Part shown: piece after piece, positions 22,006 to 35,589 of the stretch
Numbering within the stretch: position 1 is the first letter of the stretch
How the letters are laid out: every line of letters begins with the position of its first letter
NCBI GenBank assembly: GCA_945910005.1
Contig: OX246747.1
Coordinates: 9,502,525 to 9,566,524, forward strand
Reading direction: 5' to 3'
Origin: Isoperla grammatica
Taxonomy: Eukaryota; Arthropoda; Insecta; Plecoptera; Perlodidae
DNA: 64,000 bases
The notes under the pieces: generated by a model
Seen by the model: the letters and a program-made list of their open reading frames with translations, nothing else
Database searches by the model: none
Told to the model about the DNA's origin: nothing
Position numbers and translations under genes: made by a program

Positions 22006-22185
22006 TGTTATGTTTTTACACACACATGACTATTTCTGCAAGGATAATCGGAGGGACGAAATACAACGACACATTTAGCTGGACGCCATTACAAGACAAC
22101 GTTTATTATCCCCGCCACCAGAGTGCATACATGAGCATTAAGATAAGGCGCACTATTTGAATGTGATAACTAGCAATACATAACA
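22006..22185 (-). repeat. 5' LTR of Gypsy-1
   Basis: 180 bp, TGTTATG to CATAACA, matching the 3' LTR by eye. The promoter for the minus-strand transcript should lie here. Confidence 0.93.
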
Positions 22186-22190
22186 AAGTT

Positions 22191-22366
22191 GTATCTGTGA
22201 AGTCAGACGAAGTGCAGTCCACACCCCAATCCCCTTTCCTCACGCGCCCTCCTACTTGCCCCTTTCCTTCAAAGAGCCCCCAATTTCATCTTCATTATCA
22301 CCCATTTATTGTTTCGATTAGCCTCGTTGCAAAAATATGAGACATTAAGCCCAAATATCAATCAAC
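22191..22366 (+). mobile_element. Head-less copy of the short retroposon
   Basis: Retains 'gaagtcagacgaagtgcagtc', the CT-rich middle and the tail 'tatgagacattaagcccaaatatcaatcaa', but lacks the head. Gypsy-1 lies immediately to its left. Its tail ends in the coding-like sequence of the next minus-strand exon. Confidence 0.65.
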
Positions 22367-25300
22367 CTCACGACGCTTGTGGAGTGTGCAGGTGGCATAA
22401 AAGCTTGCCGTTTCATTGTTCCTTATCTCCTCCCCGTCATCGGTGTCTTGCTCATATGCCGTATCCTCGTCTTCGCCTCGTTCCGAATCACTGTCCAACG
22501 GCAAATCTATATATTTCTTGATTATATAACGTGGCATTGTAACATTTAACAAAAAAATGAATTTTATATAATCATGGATCAAAGAAAGTTGTCAATATAA
22601 TAATAACGCTGGTAACTCTTTTACCTGAATCAACACGGAAAAATTTACGAACTCTGTAACTGAAAGGGGCCCGCGTAGTGCGAGCTATGGTTTCATCTGA
22701 AACAACAAGTTAAATAAAGAATGGTGATAAAAAACAAAATAACAACACAATTTATTTTTTAGGTTTAATACCCCTTAATTGCTTAGAAATGAATGTTCAG
22801 AAAAGAAATACAATTTTGGTTAAAGATTGCATGAAACGGTTTTGCAGTCTCTAAGTCTAAACAGTTAAAATGGTCACTTTCACCTTCAGCTACTAAAATA
22901 CCGAATCTATGCACACTTGTTTTAATTCGTATAAAAACAAGATAATTATGTTTAAGTCTCTCCTACATAATGACTGTATACACTGTAAAGTGCTTGCACG
23001 CTCTCTCCTACATAATGACTGTATACACTGTACAGTGCTTGCATGCCATCTCCTACATAATGACTGTATACACTGTACAGTGCTTGCATGTTCTCTCCTA
23101 CATAATGACTGTATACACTGTAGAATGCTTGCATGCTCTCTCCTACATAATGACTGTATACACTGTACAGTGCTTGCACGCACTCTCCTACATTATGACT
23201 GTATACACTGTACAGTGCTTGCATGCTCCCTCCTACATAATGACTGCATACACTGTACAGTGCTTGCATGCTCTCTCCTACATGACTGTATACACTGTAC
23301 AGTGCTTGCATTCTCTCTCCTACATTATGACTGTATACACTGTACAGTGCTTGCATGCTCTCTCCTACATAATGACTGTATACACTGTACAGTGCTTGCA
23401 TGCTCTCTCCTACATAATGACTGTATACACTGTACAGTGCTTGCATGCTCTCTCCTACATAATGACTGTATACACTGTACAGTGCTTGCATGCTCTCTCC
23501 TACATAATGACTGTATACACTGTACAGTGCTTGCATGCTCCCTCCTACATAAGGACTGTATACACTGAGCAGTGCTTGCATGCTCTCTCCTACATAATGA
23601 CTGTATACACTGAGCAGTGCTTGCATGCTCTCTCCTACATAATGACTGTATACACTGAGCAGTGCTTGCATGCTCTCTCCTACATAATGACTGTATACAC
23701 TGAGCAGTGCTTGCATGCTCTCTCCTACATAATGACTGTATACACTGTATAGTGCTTGCATGCTCTCTCCTACATAATGACTGTATACGCTGTACAGTGC
23801 TTGCATGCTCTCTCCTACATAATGACTGTATACACTGTACAGTGCTTGCATGATCTACCCTACATAAGAACTGTATACACTTGTATACACACACTTGTAT
23901 ACACACAATTAATCATCAATTTATTTAATTTATAAATAAAATAAAATATTAAATGATAAATAATTCTATTAATAAATTAACTACTGGAAATGCGGCTACG
24001 TCAGTGAATTCATTCGTTGGAATACAATTTAATAATAACGCTGGTAACTCGTTTACCTTCATCATCACGGGAATGTTGACGCAATATATCACTGAATAGG
24101 CCAATCCAGGCTTGAATGCTGATTTCTTCTGAAACAACAAGTTGAATAAATAATGGTGATAAAAAACAAAATAACAAAACACATTATTTTTTAGGTTTAA
24201 TACCCCTTAATTGCTTAGAAATGAATGTTCAGAAAAGAAATACAATTTTGGTTAAAGATTGCATGAAACGGTTTTGCAGTCTCTAAGTCTAAAACAGTTA
24301 AAATGGTCACTTTCACCTTCAGCTACTTATATACCGAATCTATGCAAACATGTTTTAATTCGTATAAAAACAAGATAATAATGTTTAAGTATCTCCTACA
24401 TAATGACTGTATACACTGTACAGTGCTTGCATGCTCTCGCCTATATAATGACTGTATACACTGTACAGTGCTTGCATGCTCTCTCCTACATAATGACTGT
24501 ATACACTGTACAGTGCTTGCATGCTCTCTCCTACATAATGACTGTATACACTGTACAGTGCTTGCATGATCTACCCTACATAAGAACTGTATACACTTGT
24601 ATACACACACTTGTATACACACAATTAATCATCAATTTATTTAATTTATAAATAAAATAAAATATTAAATGATAAATAATTCTATTAATAAATTAACTAC
24701 TGGAAATGCGGCTACGTCAGTGAATTCATTCGTTGGAATACAATTTAATAATAACGCTGGTAACTCGTTTACCTTCATCATCACGGGAATGTTGATGCAA
24801 TATATCACTGAATAGGCCAATCCAGGCTTGAATGCTGATTTCTTCTGAAACAACAAGTTGAATAAATAATGGTGATAAAAAACAAAATAACAAAACACAT
24901 TATTTTTTAGGTTTAATACCCCTTAATTGCTTAGAAATGAATGTTCAGAAAAGAAATACAATTTTGGTTAAAGATTGCATGAAACGGTTTTGCAGTCTCT
25001 AAGTCTAAAACAGTTAAAATGGTCACTTTCACCTTCAGCTACTAAAATACCGAATCTATGCAAACTTGTTTTAATTCGTATAAAAACAAGATAATTATGT
25101 TTAAGTATCTCCTACATAATGACTGTATACACTGTACAGTGCTTGCACGCTCTCTCCTACATAATGACTGTATACACTGTACAGTGCTTGCATGCTCTCT
25201 CCTACATAATGACTGTATACACTGAGCAGTGCTTGCATGCTCTCTCCTACATAATGACTGTATACACTGTACAGTGCTTGCATGATCTACCCTACATAAG

Positions 25301-28300
25301 AACTGTATACACTTGTATACACACACTTGTATACACACAATTAATCATCAATTTATTTAATTTATAAATAAAATAAAATATTAAATGATAAATAATTCTA
25401 TTAATAAATTAACTACTGGAAATGCGGCTACGTCAGTGAATTCATTCGTTGGAATACAATTTAATAATAACGCTGGTAACTCGTTTACCTTCATCATCAC
25501 GGGAATGTTGACGCAATATATCACTGAATAGGCCAATCCAGGCTTGAATGCTGATTTCCTCTGAAACAACAAGTTGAATAAAGAATGGTGATAAAAAACA
25601 AAATAACAAAACACATTATTTTTTAGGTTTAATACCCCTTAATTGCTTAGAAATGAATGTTCAGAAAAGAAATACAATTTTGGTTAAAGATTGCATGAAA
25701 CGGTTTTGCAGTCTCTAAGTCTAAACAGTTAAAATGGTCACTTTCACCTTCAGCTACTAAAATACCGAATCTATGCAAACTTGTTTTAATTCGTATAAAA
25801 ACAAGATAATAATGTTTAAGTATCTCCTACATAATGACTGTATACACTGTACAGTGCTTGCACGCTCTCTCCTACATAATGACTGTATACACTGTACAGT
25901 GCTTGCATGCCCTCTCCTACATAATGACTGTATACACTGTACAGTGCTTGCATGTTCTCTCCTACATAATGACTGTATACACTGTACAGTGCTTGCACGC
26001 TCTCTCCTACATAATGACTGTATACACTGTACAGTGCTTGCATGCCCTCTCCTACATAATGACTGTATACACTGTACAGTGCTTGCACGCTCTCTCCTAC
26101 ATAATGACTGTATACACTGTACAATGCTTGCATGCTCTCTCCTACATAATGACTGTATACACTGTACAGTGCTTGCATGCTCTCTCCTACATTATGACTG
26201 TATACACTGTACAGTGCTTGCATGCTCCCTCCTACATAATGACTGTATACACTGTACAGTGCTTGCATGCTCTCTCCTACATGACTGTATACACTGTTCA
26301 GTGCTTGCATGCTCTCTCCTACATTATGACTGTATATACTGTACAGTGCTTGCATGCTCTCTCCTACATAATGACTGTATACACTGTACAGTGCTTGCAT
26401 GCTCTCTCCTACATAATGACTGTATACACTGTACAGTGCTTGCATGCTCTCTCCTACATAATGACTGTATACACTGTACAGTGCTTGCATGCTCTCTCCT
26501 ACATAATGACTGTATACACTGTACAGTGCTTGCATGCTCTCTCCTACATAATGACTGTATACACTGTACAGTGCTTGCATGCTCTCTCCTACATAATGAC
26601 TGTATACACTGTACTGTGCTCGCATGCTCTCTCCTACATAATGACTGTATACACTGTACAGTGCTTGCATGCTCTCTCCTACATAATGACTGTATACACT
26701 GTACAGTGCTTGCATGCTCTCTCCTACATAATGACTGTATACACTGTACAGTGCTTGCATGCTCCCTCCTACATAAGGACTGTATACACTGAGCAGTGCT
26801 TGCATGCTCTCTCCTACATAATGACTGTATACACTGAGCAGTGCTTGCATGCTCTCTCCTACATAATGACTTTATACACTGAGCAGTGCTTGCATGCTCT
26901 CTCCCACATAATGACTGTATACACTGTACAGTGCTTGCATGCTCTCTCCTACATAATGACTGTATACACTGTACAGTGCTTGCATGCTCTCTCCTACATA
27001 ATGACTGTATACACTGTACAGTGCTTGCATGCTCACTCCTGCATACAGACTGTATACACTATACAGTGCTTGCATGCTCTCTCCTACATAATGACTGTAT
27101 ACACTGTTCAGTGCTTGCATGCTCTCTCCTACATAATGACTGTATACGCTGTACAGTGCTTGCATGCTCTCTCCTACATAATGACTGTATACACTGTACA
27201 GCGCTTGCATGCTCTCTCCTACATAATGACTGTATACACTGTACAGTGCTTGCATGCTCTCTCCTACATAATGACTGTATACACTCTACAGTGCTTGCAT
27301 GCTCTCTCCTACATAATGACTGTATACACTGTACAGTGCTTGCATGCTCTCTCCTACATAATGACTGTATACACTGTACAGTGCTTGCATGCTCTCTCCT
27401 ACATAATGACTGTATACACTGTACAGTGCTTGCATGCTCTCTCCTACATAATGACTGTATACACTGTACAGTGCTTGCATGCTCTCTCCTACATAATGAC
27501 TGTATACACTGTACAGTGCTTGCATGCTCTCTCCTACATAATGACTGTATACACTGTACAGTGCTTGCATGCTCTCTCCTACATAATGACTGTATACACT
27601 GAACAGTGCTTGCATGCTCTCTCCTACATAATGACTGTATACACTGTACAGTGCTTGCATGCTCTCTCCTACATAATGACTGTATACACTGTACAGTGCT
27701 TGCATGCTCTCTCCTACATAATGACTGTATACACTGTACAGTGCTTGCATGCTCTCTCCTACATAATGACTGTATACACTGTACAGTGCTTGCATGCTCT
27801 CTCCTACATAATGACTGTATACACTGTACAGTGCTTGCATGCTCTCTCCTACATACGAACTGTATACACTGTACAGTGCTTGCATGCTCTCTCCTACATA
27901 ATGACTGTATACACTGTACAGTGCTTGCATGCTCTCTCCTACATAATGACTGTATACACTGTACAGTGCTTGCATGCTCTCTCCTACATAATGACTGTAT
28001 ACACTGTACAGTGCTTGCATGCTCTCTCCTACATAATGACTGTATACACTGTACAGTGCTTGCATGCTCTCTCCTACATAATGACTGTATACACTGTACA
28101 GTGCTTGCATGCTCTCTCCTACATAATGACTGTATACACTGTACAGTGTTTGCATGCTCTCTCCTACATAATGACTGTATACACTGTACAGTGCTTGCAT
28201 GCTCTCTCCTACATAATGACTGTATACACTGTACAGTGCTTGCATGCTCTCTCCTACATACGAACTGTATACACTGTACAGTGCTTGCATGCTCTCTCCT

Positions 28301-29316
28301 ACATAATGACTGTATACACTGTACAGTGCTTGCATGCTCTCTCCTACATAATGACTGTATACACTGTACAGTGCTTGCATGCTCTCTCCTACATAATGAC
28401 TGTATACACTGTACAGTGCTTGCATGCTCTCTCCTACATAATGACTGTATACACTGTACAGTGCTTGCATGCTCTCTCCTACATAATGACTGTATACACT
28501 GTACAGTGCTTGCATGCTCTCTCCTACATAATGACTGTATACACTGTACAGTGCTTGCATGCTCTCTCCTACATAATGACTGTATACACTGTACAGTGCT
28601 TGCATGCTCTCTCCTACATAATGACTGTATACACTGTACAGTGCTTGCATGATCTACCCTACATAAGAACTGTATACACTTGTATACACACACTTGTATA
28701 CACACAATTAATCATCAATTTATTTAATTTATAAATAAAATAAAATATTAAATGATAAATAATTCTATTAATAAATTAACTACTGGAAATGCGGGTACGT
28801 CAGTGAATTCATTCGTTGGAATACAATTTAATAATAACGCTGGTAACTCGTTTACCTTCATCATCACGGGAATGTTGACGCAATATATCACTGAATAGGC
28901 CAATCCAGGCTTGAATGCTGATTTCTTCTGAAACAACAAGTTGAATAAAGAATGGTGATAAAAAACAAAATAACAAAACACATTATTTTTTAGGTTTAAT
29001 ACCCCTTAATTGCTTAGAAATGAATGTTCAGAAAAGAAATACAATTTTAAGTTAACGATTGATTAATTAATCATCAATTTATTTAATTTATAAATAAAAT
29101 AAAATATTAAATAATAAATAATTCTATTATTAAATTAACTACTAAATAAAATAATAAATTTCTTTATTAACATATCGATTTATTATGAAGAAATGGTGTT
29201 GTCAAAAAAAATTTGATTGGGAATTTGTTTACATATACGTGTCATCGCCATTGGCGGCTCGGGTAGCGGCGGCGGCGAGGGGGTTAACACTACCGTCGTC
29301 GTTGGCTCTACAACGC
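22367..29316 (-). CDS. Candidate multi-exon gene with duplicated 72-bp exon cassettes
   Basis: On the minus strand five 72-bp segments have splice-like borders (TTGTTTCAG before, GTAAA after): 28927-28856, 25560-25489, 24844-24773, 24128-24057 and a diverged one at 22696-22625. All are symmetrical phase-1 exons with an open frame. The four similar copies encode a peptide with AWIGLFSDILRQHSRDD. The diverged one encodes APFSYRVRKFFRVD. An acidic exon from 22506 (DSDSERGEDEDTAYEQDTDD) joins the diverged cassette in phase and is cut at 22367 by a retroposon tail. A proline-rich exon candidate at 29316-29233 is less certain: its best donor would create a stop when joined to a cassette, though an alternative GTATAT donor would not. 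No family is recognised. It could be a real gene or a chance reading of repeats; no initiator exon was found. Confidence 0.33.
22959..23905. repeat. 45-bp minisatellite, block 1 (about 20 units)
   Basis: The unit 'ctctcctacataatgactg' plus 'tatacactgtacagtgcttgcatg' is 45 bp. One unit is shortened by 3 bp. Each unit holds three palindromes: TGTATACA, CACTGTACAGTG and GCATGC. A run of units near the right end shares the variant 'gagcagtg'. Units are free of stops in several frames on both strands, so long open frames here are by-products. Confidence 0.93.
23906..25822. repeat. 716-bp higher-order repeat with 45-bp blocks 2 and 3
   Basis: A spacer of about 500 bp plus four 45-bp units recurs with a period of exactly 716 bp (cassettes at 24057, 24773 and 25489). 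The small blocks lie at about 24392-24626 and 25109-25338. The spacer copies are almost identical and each holds one 72-bp exon-like cassette. The fourth spacer is at 28707-29048, displaced by the large block 4. Confidence 0.9.
25823..28706. repeat. 45-bp minisatellite, block 4 (about 63 units)
   Basis: The same unit as block 1 repeats for about 2.9 kb with very few differences, especially from about 27290 on. The left part reproduces the variant order of block 1, including the 3-bp-short unit and the 'gagcagtg' units. Block 4 therefore arose from a copy of block 1 and then expanded at its right side. Confidence 0.93.
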
Positions 29317-29400
29317 CTACAAACAACGAGATAAGCGTTATTGTACAAGTGAAATTCCAAATTCATTAATATAATTATAATAATATCATTAAATTTGTAA

Positions 29401-29861
29401 CCTGCCCAGGGACTGCCACCTTGTCGTGGTGGGCAGGTTTGCGTGCTTTGTTGATCCCGAGAGCTATGCCGGCGGAAGCGTATGCTTCTGGTAGGGCCAC
29501 CCAAGCCGGACTGGTCGAGGAGGAGAAGTCAGACGAAGTGCAGTCCACACCCCAATCCCCTTTCCCACCCACTGTCCCATTGAATATTTCTCCTCCCACT
29601 TGGCCCTGCCCTCCCTTGCTGGACTCCCGTATGACGACCCACGCGACGTACAATGGATCTGATTCGGATGTGGCTTTATTCTTCATCATCATCTTTCTCA
29701 TCTTCATTATCACCCGCTCATCGTCTCGATTAGCCATCGTTGCATAAATATGAGACGTTAAGCCCCATTAATCAATCAATCATCTTCATTATCACCCGCT
29801 CATCGTCTCGATTAGCCATCGTTGCATAAATATGAGACGTTTAGCCCCATAAATCAATCAA
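29401..29861 (+). mobile_element. Short retroposon (head A) with dimeric tail
   Basis: Full head A from 29401, middle, and tail 'tatgagacgttaagccccattaatcaatcaatc'. The last 80 bp or so ('catcttcattatcacccgct' to the tail) are repeated once more. Flanks TCATTAAATTTGTAACC (29386-29402) and TCATTAAATTTGTTAACC (29862-29879) are a long target duplication with one indel. The dimeric tail therefore lies inside the inserted unit. Confidence 0.75.
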
Positions 29862-29946
29862 TCATTAAATTTGTTAACCCCATCTCCCAAACTTCGGCGG
29901 TCTTTGGGAAGCCGGGGTGAAGTCCGCTAAGCTCCTTCTTCATCGT

Positions 29947-30276
29947 TTAATCTCGGATACTCCTCATACCTTTGAAGAGTATGCCACTTTGTTCGCTCAA
30001 ATTTAAGCTGTGCTTAACAGCCGTCCCTTGTGTGCCACCTCGTTTGAGCCCTCCGAGGGCCCAGGCTATCTTAGCCCGGGCCACATTCTCATTGGCACTG
30101 CACTCTAAGCGCATCCCGAACACTCTTTGCCTGACAACGTGTCGCACCTGTCTCGCTGGCACCGGGTTCGTCAAGTGCACCACGCTTTTTGGACTCGTTT
30201 TGTACAGTAGGTGGGTGCGTCCTATGCCTACTTGATATTTTCGCCGGTTCGGGTTTGCCGAACTTTCTTCTTCTTG
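29947..30276 (-). CDS. Unrecognised open frame of about 110 codons
   Basis: The minus-strand frame is relatively GC-rich for this window and ends in ILFKGMRSIRD before its stop. It is basic, with runs such as RQVRHVVRQRVFGMRLEC. The upstream part crosses a C-run and is probably not coding. No family recognised; it could be a transposon-derived fragment or chance. Confidence 0.22.
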   Translation of the reverse strand, partial: QEEESSANPNRRKYQVGIGRTHLLYKTSPKSVVHLTNPVPARQVRHVVRQRVFGMRLECSANENVARAKIAWALGGLKRGGTQGTAVKHSLNLSEQSGILFKGMRSIRD

Positions 30277-30299
30277 AAAAAGGGGGGGGGGGGGGGGGT

Positions 30300-31089
30300 G
30301 CACAGTGGCTACAAAATAATGAGTTACCAATAACCAAAAACAAAACGAGTAATAAAAGGCAACACGCGTACGATTTTTTTTGTTGAACCAAACACTTAGT
30401 TTATAGTATCAGATTACAAACAGTATATTAATGCAAGTCAAAAGTAAAAAATAAATTTTTAAATAGGTTTAATGTGATCGCATTTATTGAAGTTTTAACT
30501 CGGGGATCTGAAACGCGTACAGGTGGCTGTGACGCAATGGTTCTGTAGACGTGGCGTAACAGACCAATCGCTGAGGCGGTGAGCGTACACAGTACAAAAC
30601 CATGACGTCAAATCCACTCTACATGGCGGCGGCTCGTTTCTCGCGCCCTTTTATTTATCGTTACTAAACCAATTATTTTGAGGCATAGACTGATCCGTTT
30701 TTCAAAATTCAAAGAGACAAAATTATTAAATGAGAGACAAGGTATTTAAAAATCGATTAAAATTTTCATACGCGTGTTCCCTATTACGTTGGGGCCGAAT
30801 CCACTATTATAGGGATAGCGAACAAGGGGCCGTACCCATAGGGAGGGGAGACAAGAAATATATGGGTACTCACGTATATCTGTATGCGATGTTCTGTTGT
30901 TGATAGTTGACAGGCAAGTGTCTCCTCCCTCGTCGTCACGGTAAGCAGTCCACGCTGATAGTATCACGTGACTGCGCATATAGGGATGCGCAATTCTTTC
31001 GAGACACTATTACGTATACTGGGTAAATGAAGGGGAGGGAGGGGGGTGAATCAAGAGTAATAATGGGAAGTGGATTAAATATATATTAA
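30300..31089. other. No gene recognised; small promoter-like cluster
   Basis: CCAAT (near 30563), TGACGTCA (30602-30609) and an ATGGCGGCGGC at 30623 are lined up as in a CRE promoter with a start codon, but the frame closes after 14 codons and no exon follows. The rest is AT-rich, with a G-run at about 31030-31050. Confidence 0.35.
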
Positions 31090-31365
31090 CCTGAATAAAT
31101 ACAAACACCTAAACCGAACAGGTCCACTGAGTATTTGCACTCTCAAATGCAAAGAGGAAAGTGGGTTCGTGCAGGTCCCAATCTCAAGATTGGAGACGTC
31201 GTTTTCGTTTTGGAACCGTCTTGTACCCCTTTATCCTGGCCTATAGGTAGAGTAGTACAGATCTGTCCTGGCACGGACGAAGTAGTCCGCGTCGTTTCTG
31301 TTCGCACTGGTAAGGGAGTGTTTACCCGCCCGGAAAACAAGCTCGTCATTCTACCCCCTCCCTAG
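31090..31365 (+). pseudogene. C-terminal end of a BEL/Pao Pol protein
   Basis: The frame shows KWVRAGPNLKIGDVVFVLE, then WPIGRVVQICPGTDEVVRVV and a TRPENKLVIL end. This is the C-terminal domain found after the integrase in BEL/Pao retrotransposons (Trp-Pro-x-Gly-Arg-Val and Arg-Pro-x-x-Lys-Leu are typical). Nothing of the earlier Pol is present, so it is a 5'-truncated remnant. The stop is followed about 95 bp later by an LTR-like start. Confidence 0.65.
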
Positions 31366-31461
31366 TTTCATACATTCAGTCTTGTTCTAGTTTGTAGTTT
31401 CTAGTTTCTAGTTATCGTTTATCCCTTATCTATTACAATTGTTAATTTTAGGTGGGCGGTA

Positions 31462-31915
31462 TGTTCGCACCATATTTCAGAGTCGCTCGTTCATTTCCGG
31501 TGGTTTGACTAGGGTAGTCAATCACGTCATTTTTCTATTTTATCGTTGTAAATATCGTCAGTCTTTCTCCAGTATTGTTTCTGTCGAGTCGTAGTACGGT
31601 TGTGCACTCTGGACGCACTGTCGTTTGTGCGTGTTCGTTCGTCTCTCGCTGACTTATGTCAGACTCATTTCTCGCCTTTTTGATTATCCCTTTCTTATTC
31701 CTATCTTTTCTTCCTTCATCATGCTTTACTATTACACCCCTAACTAAACAGCAAGTTTCAAGTCTTCTGCGTCACCTGTTCACAACGTCATCCACCGAAG
31801 CTTCTCGCCGCAATGTAAGTTCTATTTCTCTTCTTTCTCATGTATCTGTCTCTACCAAAAAATACAGTCCACTAATTGCTATCTTTAGAGCAACCGCCCC
31901 TACAAATAATAATAA
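31462..31915 (+). mobile_element. Probable BEL/Pao 3' LTR start, right end unclear
   Basis: TGTTCGCACC at 31462 follows a purine-rich GGTGGGCGG and lies downstream of the BEL/Pao Pol end, where the 3' LTR should begin. I could not define its right end, which runs into (AAT)n sequence, and there is no second LTR in the window. Confidence 0.45.
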
Positions 31916-31919
31916 TGGT

Positions 31920-33218
<1,299 letters not shown>

Positions 33219-33832
33219 TGTTGTGCCGACAATCAGATTGATTACCAGTCAATCTATTATCGACACCTGGAGCTTGATTTACTTACTGATATTGGAAATG
33301 AGAGGGAAGGATTTTCTGGTTAATTCATAAGCCTTGTAAGATTGTAAATTATTTAATAAAAACAACTACTATTCTACTTACATAAGCTTATCACTATTTT
33401 TATTATCCCTAACATCCTAGTGAACACCTTATCAGCTAGGCTGCCAGATCACAAGAGAGCGATTGCAAGCTCTTGCAGCAAGGAGTGGGGGAGAGGGGGT
33501 TACCTCATCCACTCCTTGTTCCCATAATGTTAGCTTATGGAGTACAGTCATATGTAATAATTAAACAGTGATCTGCCTGAAATCCCCATATGCTGCTTGT
33601 CAGTCTACAAACATATGGAGAGGCTTGTACTGTCTACTCAGCAATCTCGAGTAGCAAGGATCCAGTGACCGAGGCCTGCAGTTCGCAAGCTAATCAGCTG
33701 GACGGGTTGATGGCTGAGCAATAAGTCTACAATGTTCTTGAAAAGTTATCTAATCATATTTATGATTACCAAATTATGATTTACCAATCAATCAATGGAT
33801 ATTGATTGAAAGGCTTCCCTGCCCACATCACA
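33219..33832 (-). repeat. 3' LTR of Gypsy-2
   Basis: 614 bp. One visible difference from the 5' LTR: C in 'gagtacagtc' here, A in the other copy. Confidence 0.93.
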
Positions 33833-35589
33833 GCTTCCCACTTTTTAAAAGAAGGCTATATCTGTGATATGAATTCTTTTCAGAAAAACAAAAACAAATT
33901 TAATTTGGGTTTCATAACTTTTCAAGCGTCATGCGACGTTGTGATGTTAATCCTACAAAGTGACTGTCTCCCACTTACTTGGTTTACTTTGTTTTGATGA
34001 TACAAAATTACGATCTCCGACGAGTGGAGTAATTTACTTGGAATTTACTTAAGTTATTGCACATGTAATTTGTCTCCCGTGTCTATGTCGTTGCGAAAGT
34101 TTCAGCACGTTAGCACGGAATATATTCCGATTACCCTATGTTTTTATTTAAGAACGTTGAACGTTACTTGAAGTTGGCTGATTTGAAATCGGCGCTCTAC
34201 TCTTTTGTTGTGATTTACACAGCGGTGCATTTGCTGGCCTTGCAGCGACCTTGAATCGACTGCCTGTCAGCTGTGACAACTACATTGGCTGTCACTGGCG
34301 TTCCAGCCAACTTCGGTGTTGTTTGGGTTATTTCCCACTTTATTCATTCCGAGTTTTTGTCTTACGGCTTGACGTACAGAAGATGTCGTTAGAAACCTAC
34401 TGTCTGCTAGCTCTGTAGACGGTACTCAGGGCACTTTATCAGTGTTCGCCTGCATTTCTCGGCCCACTAGGGGTGATAGTGGTAGATTGTGGGCCTATTC
34501 ATTACAGCCAGACAACAAGGAACGCGCGTAGTTGCTTTAAGTTATCTAAACGGTTGCTCTGGACGCGTCTCTTCTCGTTCATTCTAAGCTGACTTCCTTC
34601 ACGAATAGACGTGTGCGTTATAGGCTCAATTTATTCCAAAATATACCAAATAAGTGCTCGTAAAACTAGAGTTAACTTTCTGTGAACAGCGTAGGCCTAC
34701 CGAAATGGGTTTGTTTACATCGTTTCTAACCTCACTTCTTGCGTGTGAAACACGGTTTTCGGTAAACTTAGCGTTGACACAGTCATTATCTAGCTTGGTG
34801 AGAGTGTCCGTGAATCTTCTTTGGACTAAGCCCTCATCTATGGTGTACAATCATGTAGCCTAACCTAGGCCTATAAAAGGTAAGTGTTTACTTTTATACA
34901 TTTTCGTAATAGTTTGAAAATTGCTTACTGATTCGCATATTTATACTTGAAATCTTGAACCTGGCCCCAGGTTTCGTACATGATTTTCCTTGCCACTAGC
35001 ATTTAGTCTTAGGCCTAGTAGGCCTACCTTAGTTATTGTGGCTTGGGCCCTGTTCAGAGTTGCAAAACTTATGGCATTCAGCCGTTTCAATTCTCATTAG
35101 GCCTAGTTGGCTAGAACCTATGTTTCAATCAAAGCTTGACATTTTATGTCGAATCAGCATTAGGCCTAGGGTCTACAAAATTATAAATGCTTGCTTTTAG
35201 GCTACCTAGGCCCTACCTAAGGTGTTCATTTGAATTCTAACTACTATGATTAATTATTTCAAATTTATCTTAATTATTATTTAAACATGTTGTTATAACA
35301 TTGTTTCTCAGAAGTAGGCATGCCATGACAGATTTCCATAGTTCTCCACGTTTGGCTGTGTTTTACTTTACTGATTTAGAGTCTCATGTGAAATAAAGAT
35401 TCTTATTCTTATTATTCAATAATTTAGTTTACTAACTATCGTTACTCTGTATTTAAATTTCAATGCCCAGTGGTATCGTATGGTAATCTAGTCATGAGCC
35501 CAATTGAATTGTATCATGTTGTACATATCATTGCTCTTCTGGTCTGATTTTGTTGTTTTCTTCCATCAGGTTAGGGGGGGGGGGACAAG
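33833..35589 (-). other. Long non-coding region between env-like frame and 3' LTR
   Basis: About 1.75 kb without a convincing frame. It includes TAGGCCTA words like the host background. Plus-strand splice-like sites (TATAAAAG then GTAAGT near 34880; TTCCATCAG near 35570) oppose the element's direction. It may be a 3' untranslated region or captured host DNA. Confidence 0.5.

Larger units (their letters stand above)
17003..22185 (-). mobile_element. Complete Gypsy LTR retrotransposon (Gypsy-1), 5183 bp
   Basis: Two 180-bp LTRs, identical by eye, begin TGTTATG and end CATAACA. The flanking 5-bp duplication is AAGTT (16998-17002 and 22186-22190). On the minus strand a primer-binding-like TGGCGACGAG follows the 5' LTR within a few bases. 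A purine tract GAAGGGAAAGGAG at 17183-17195 precedes the 3' LTR. One long Gag-Pol frame fills the interior. It has inserted beside a truncated copy of the short retroposon. Identical LTRs and an uninterrupted frame mean very recent insertion. Confidence 0.95.

Noticed and set aside
22959..28706. CRISPR array
   Set aside because: Repeats are directly adjacent with no unique spacers, and the genome is metazoan.
22952..28734. Open frames of up to 966 codons in the 45-bp arrays
   Set aside because: The unit is 45 bp and lacks stops in several frames, so long frames arise automatically on both strands. Codon pattern and composition give no preferred frame.
28748..28981. 77-codon frame repeated in each 716-bp unit
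   Set aside because: It crosses the donor-like and acceptor-like sites into AT-rich spacer and exists only because the spacer is duplicated. The 72-bp cassette frame is better supported.
29401..29500. HDV-like self-cleaving ribozyme in the retroposon head
   Set aside because: CTGCC/GGCAG pairing encloses only about 14 bases, too few for the nested helices such ribozymes need.
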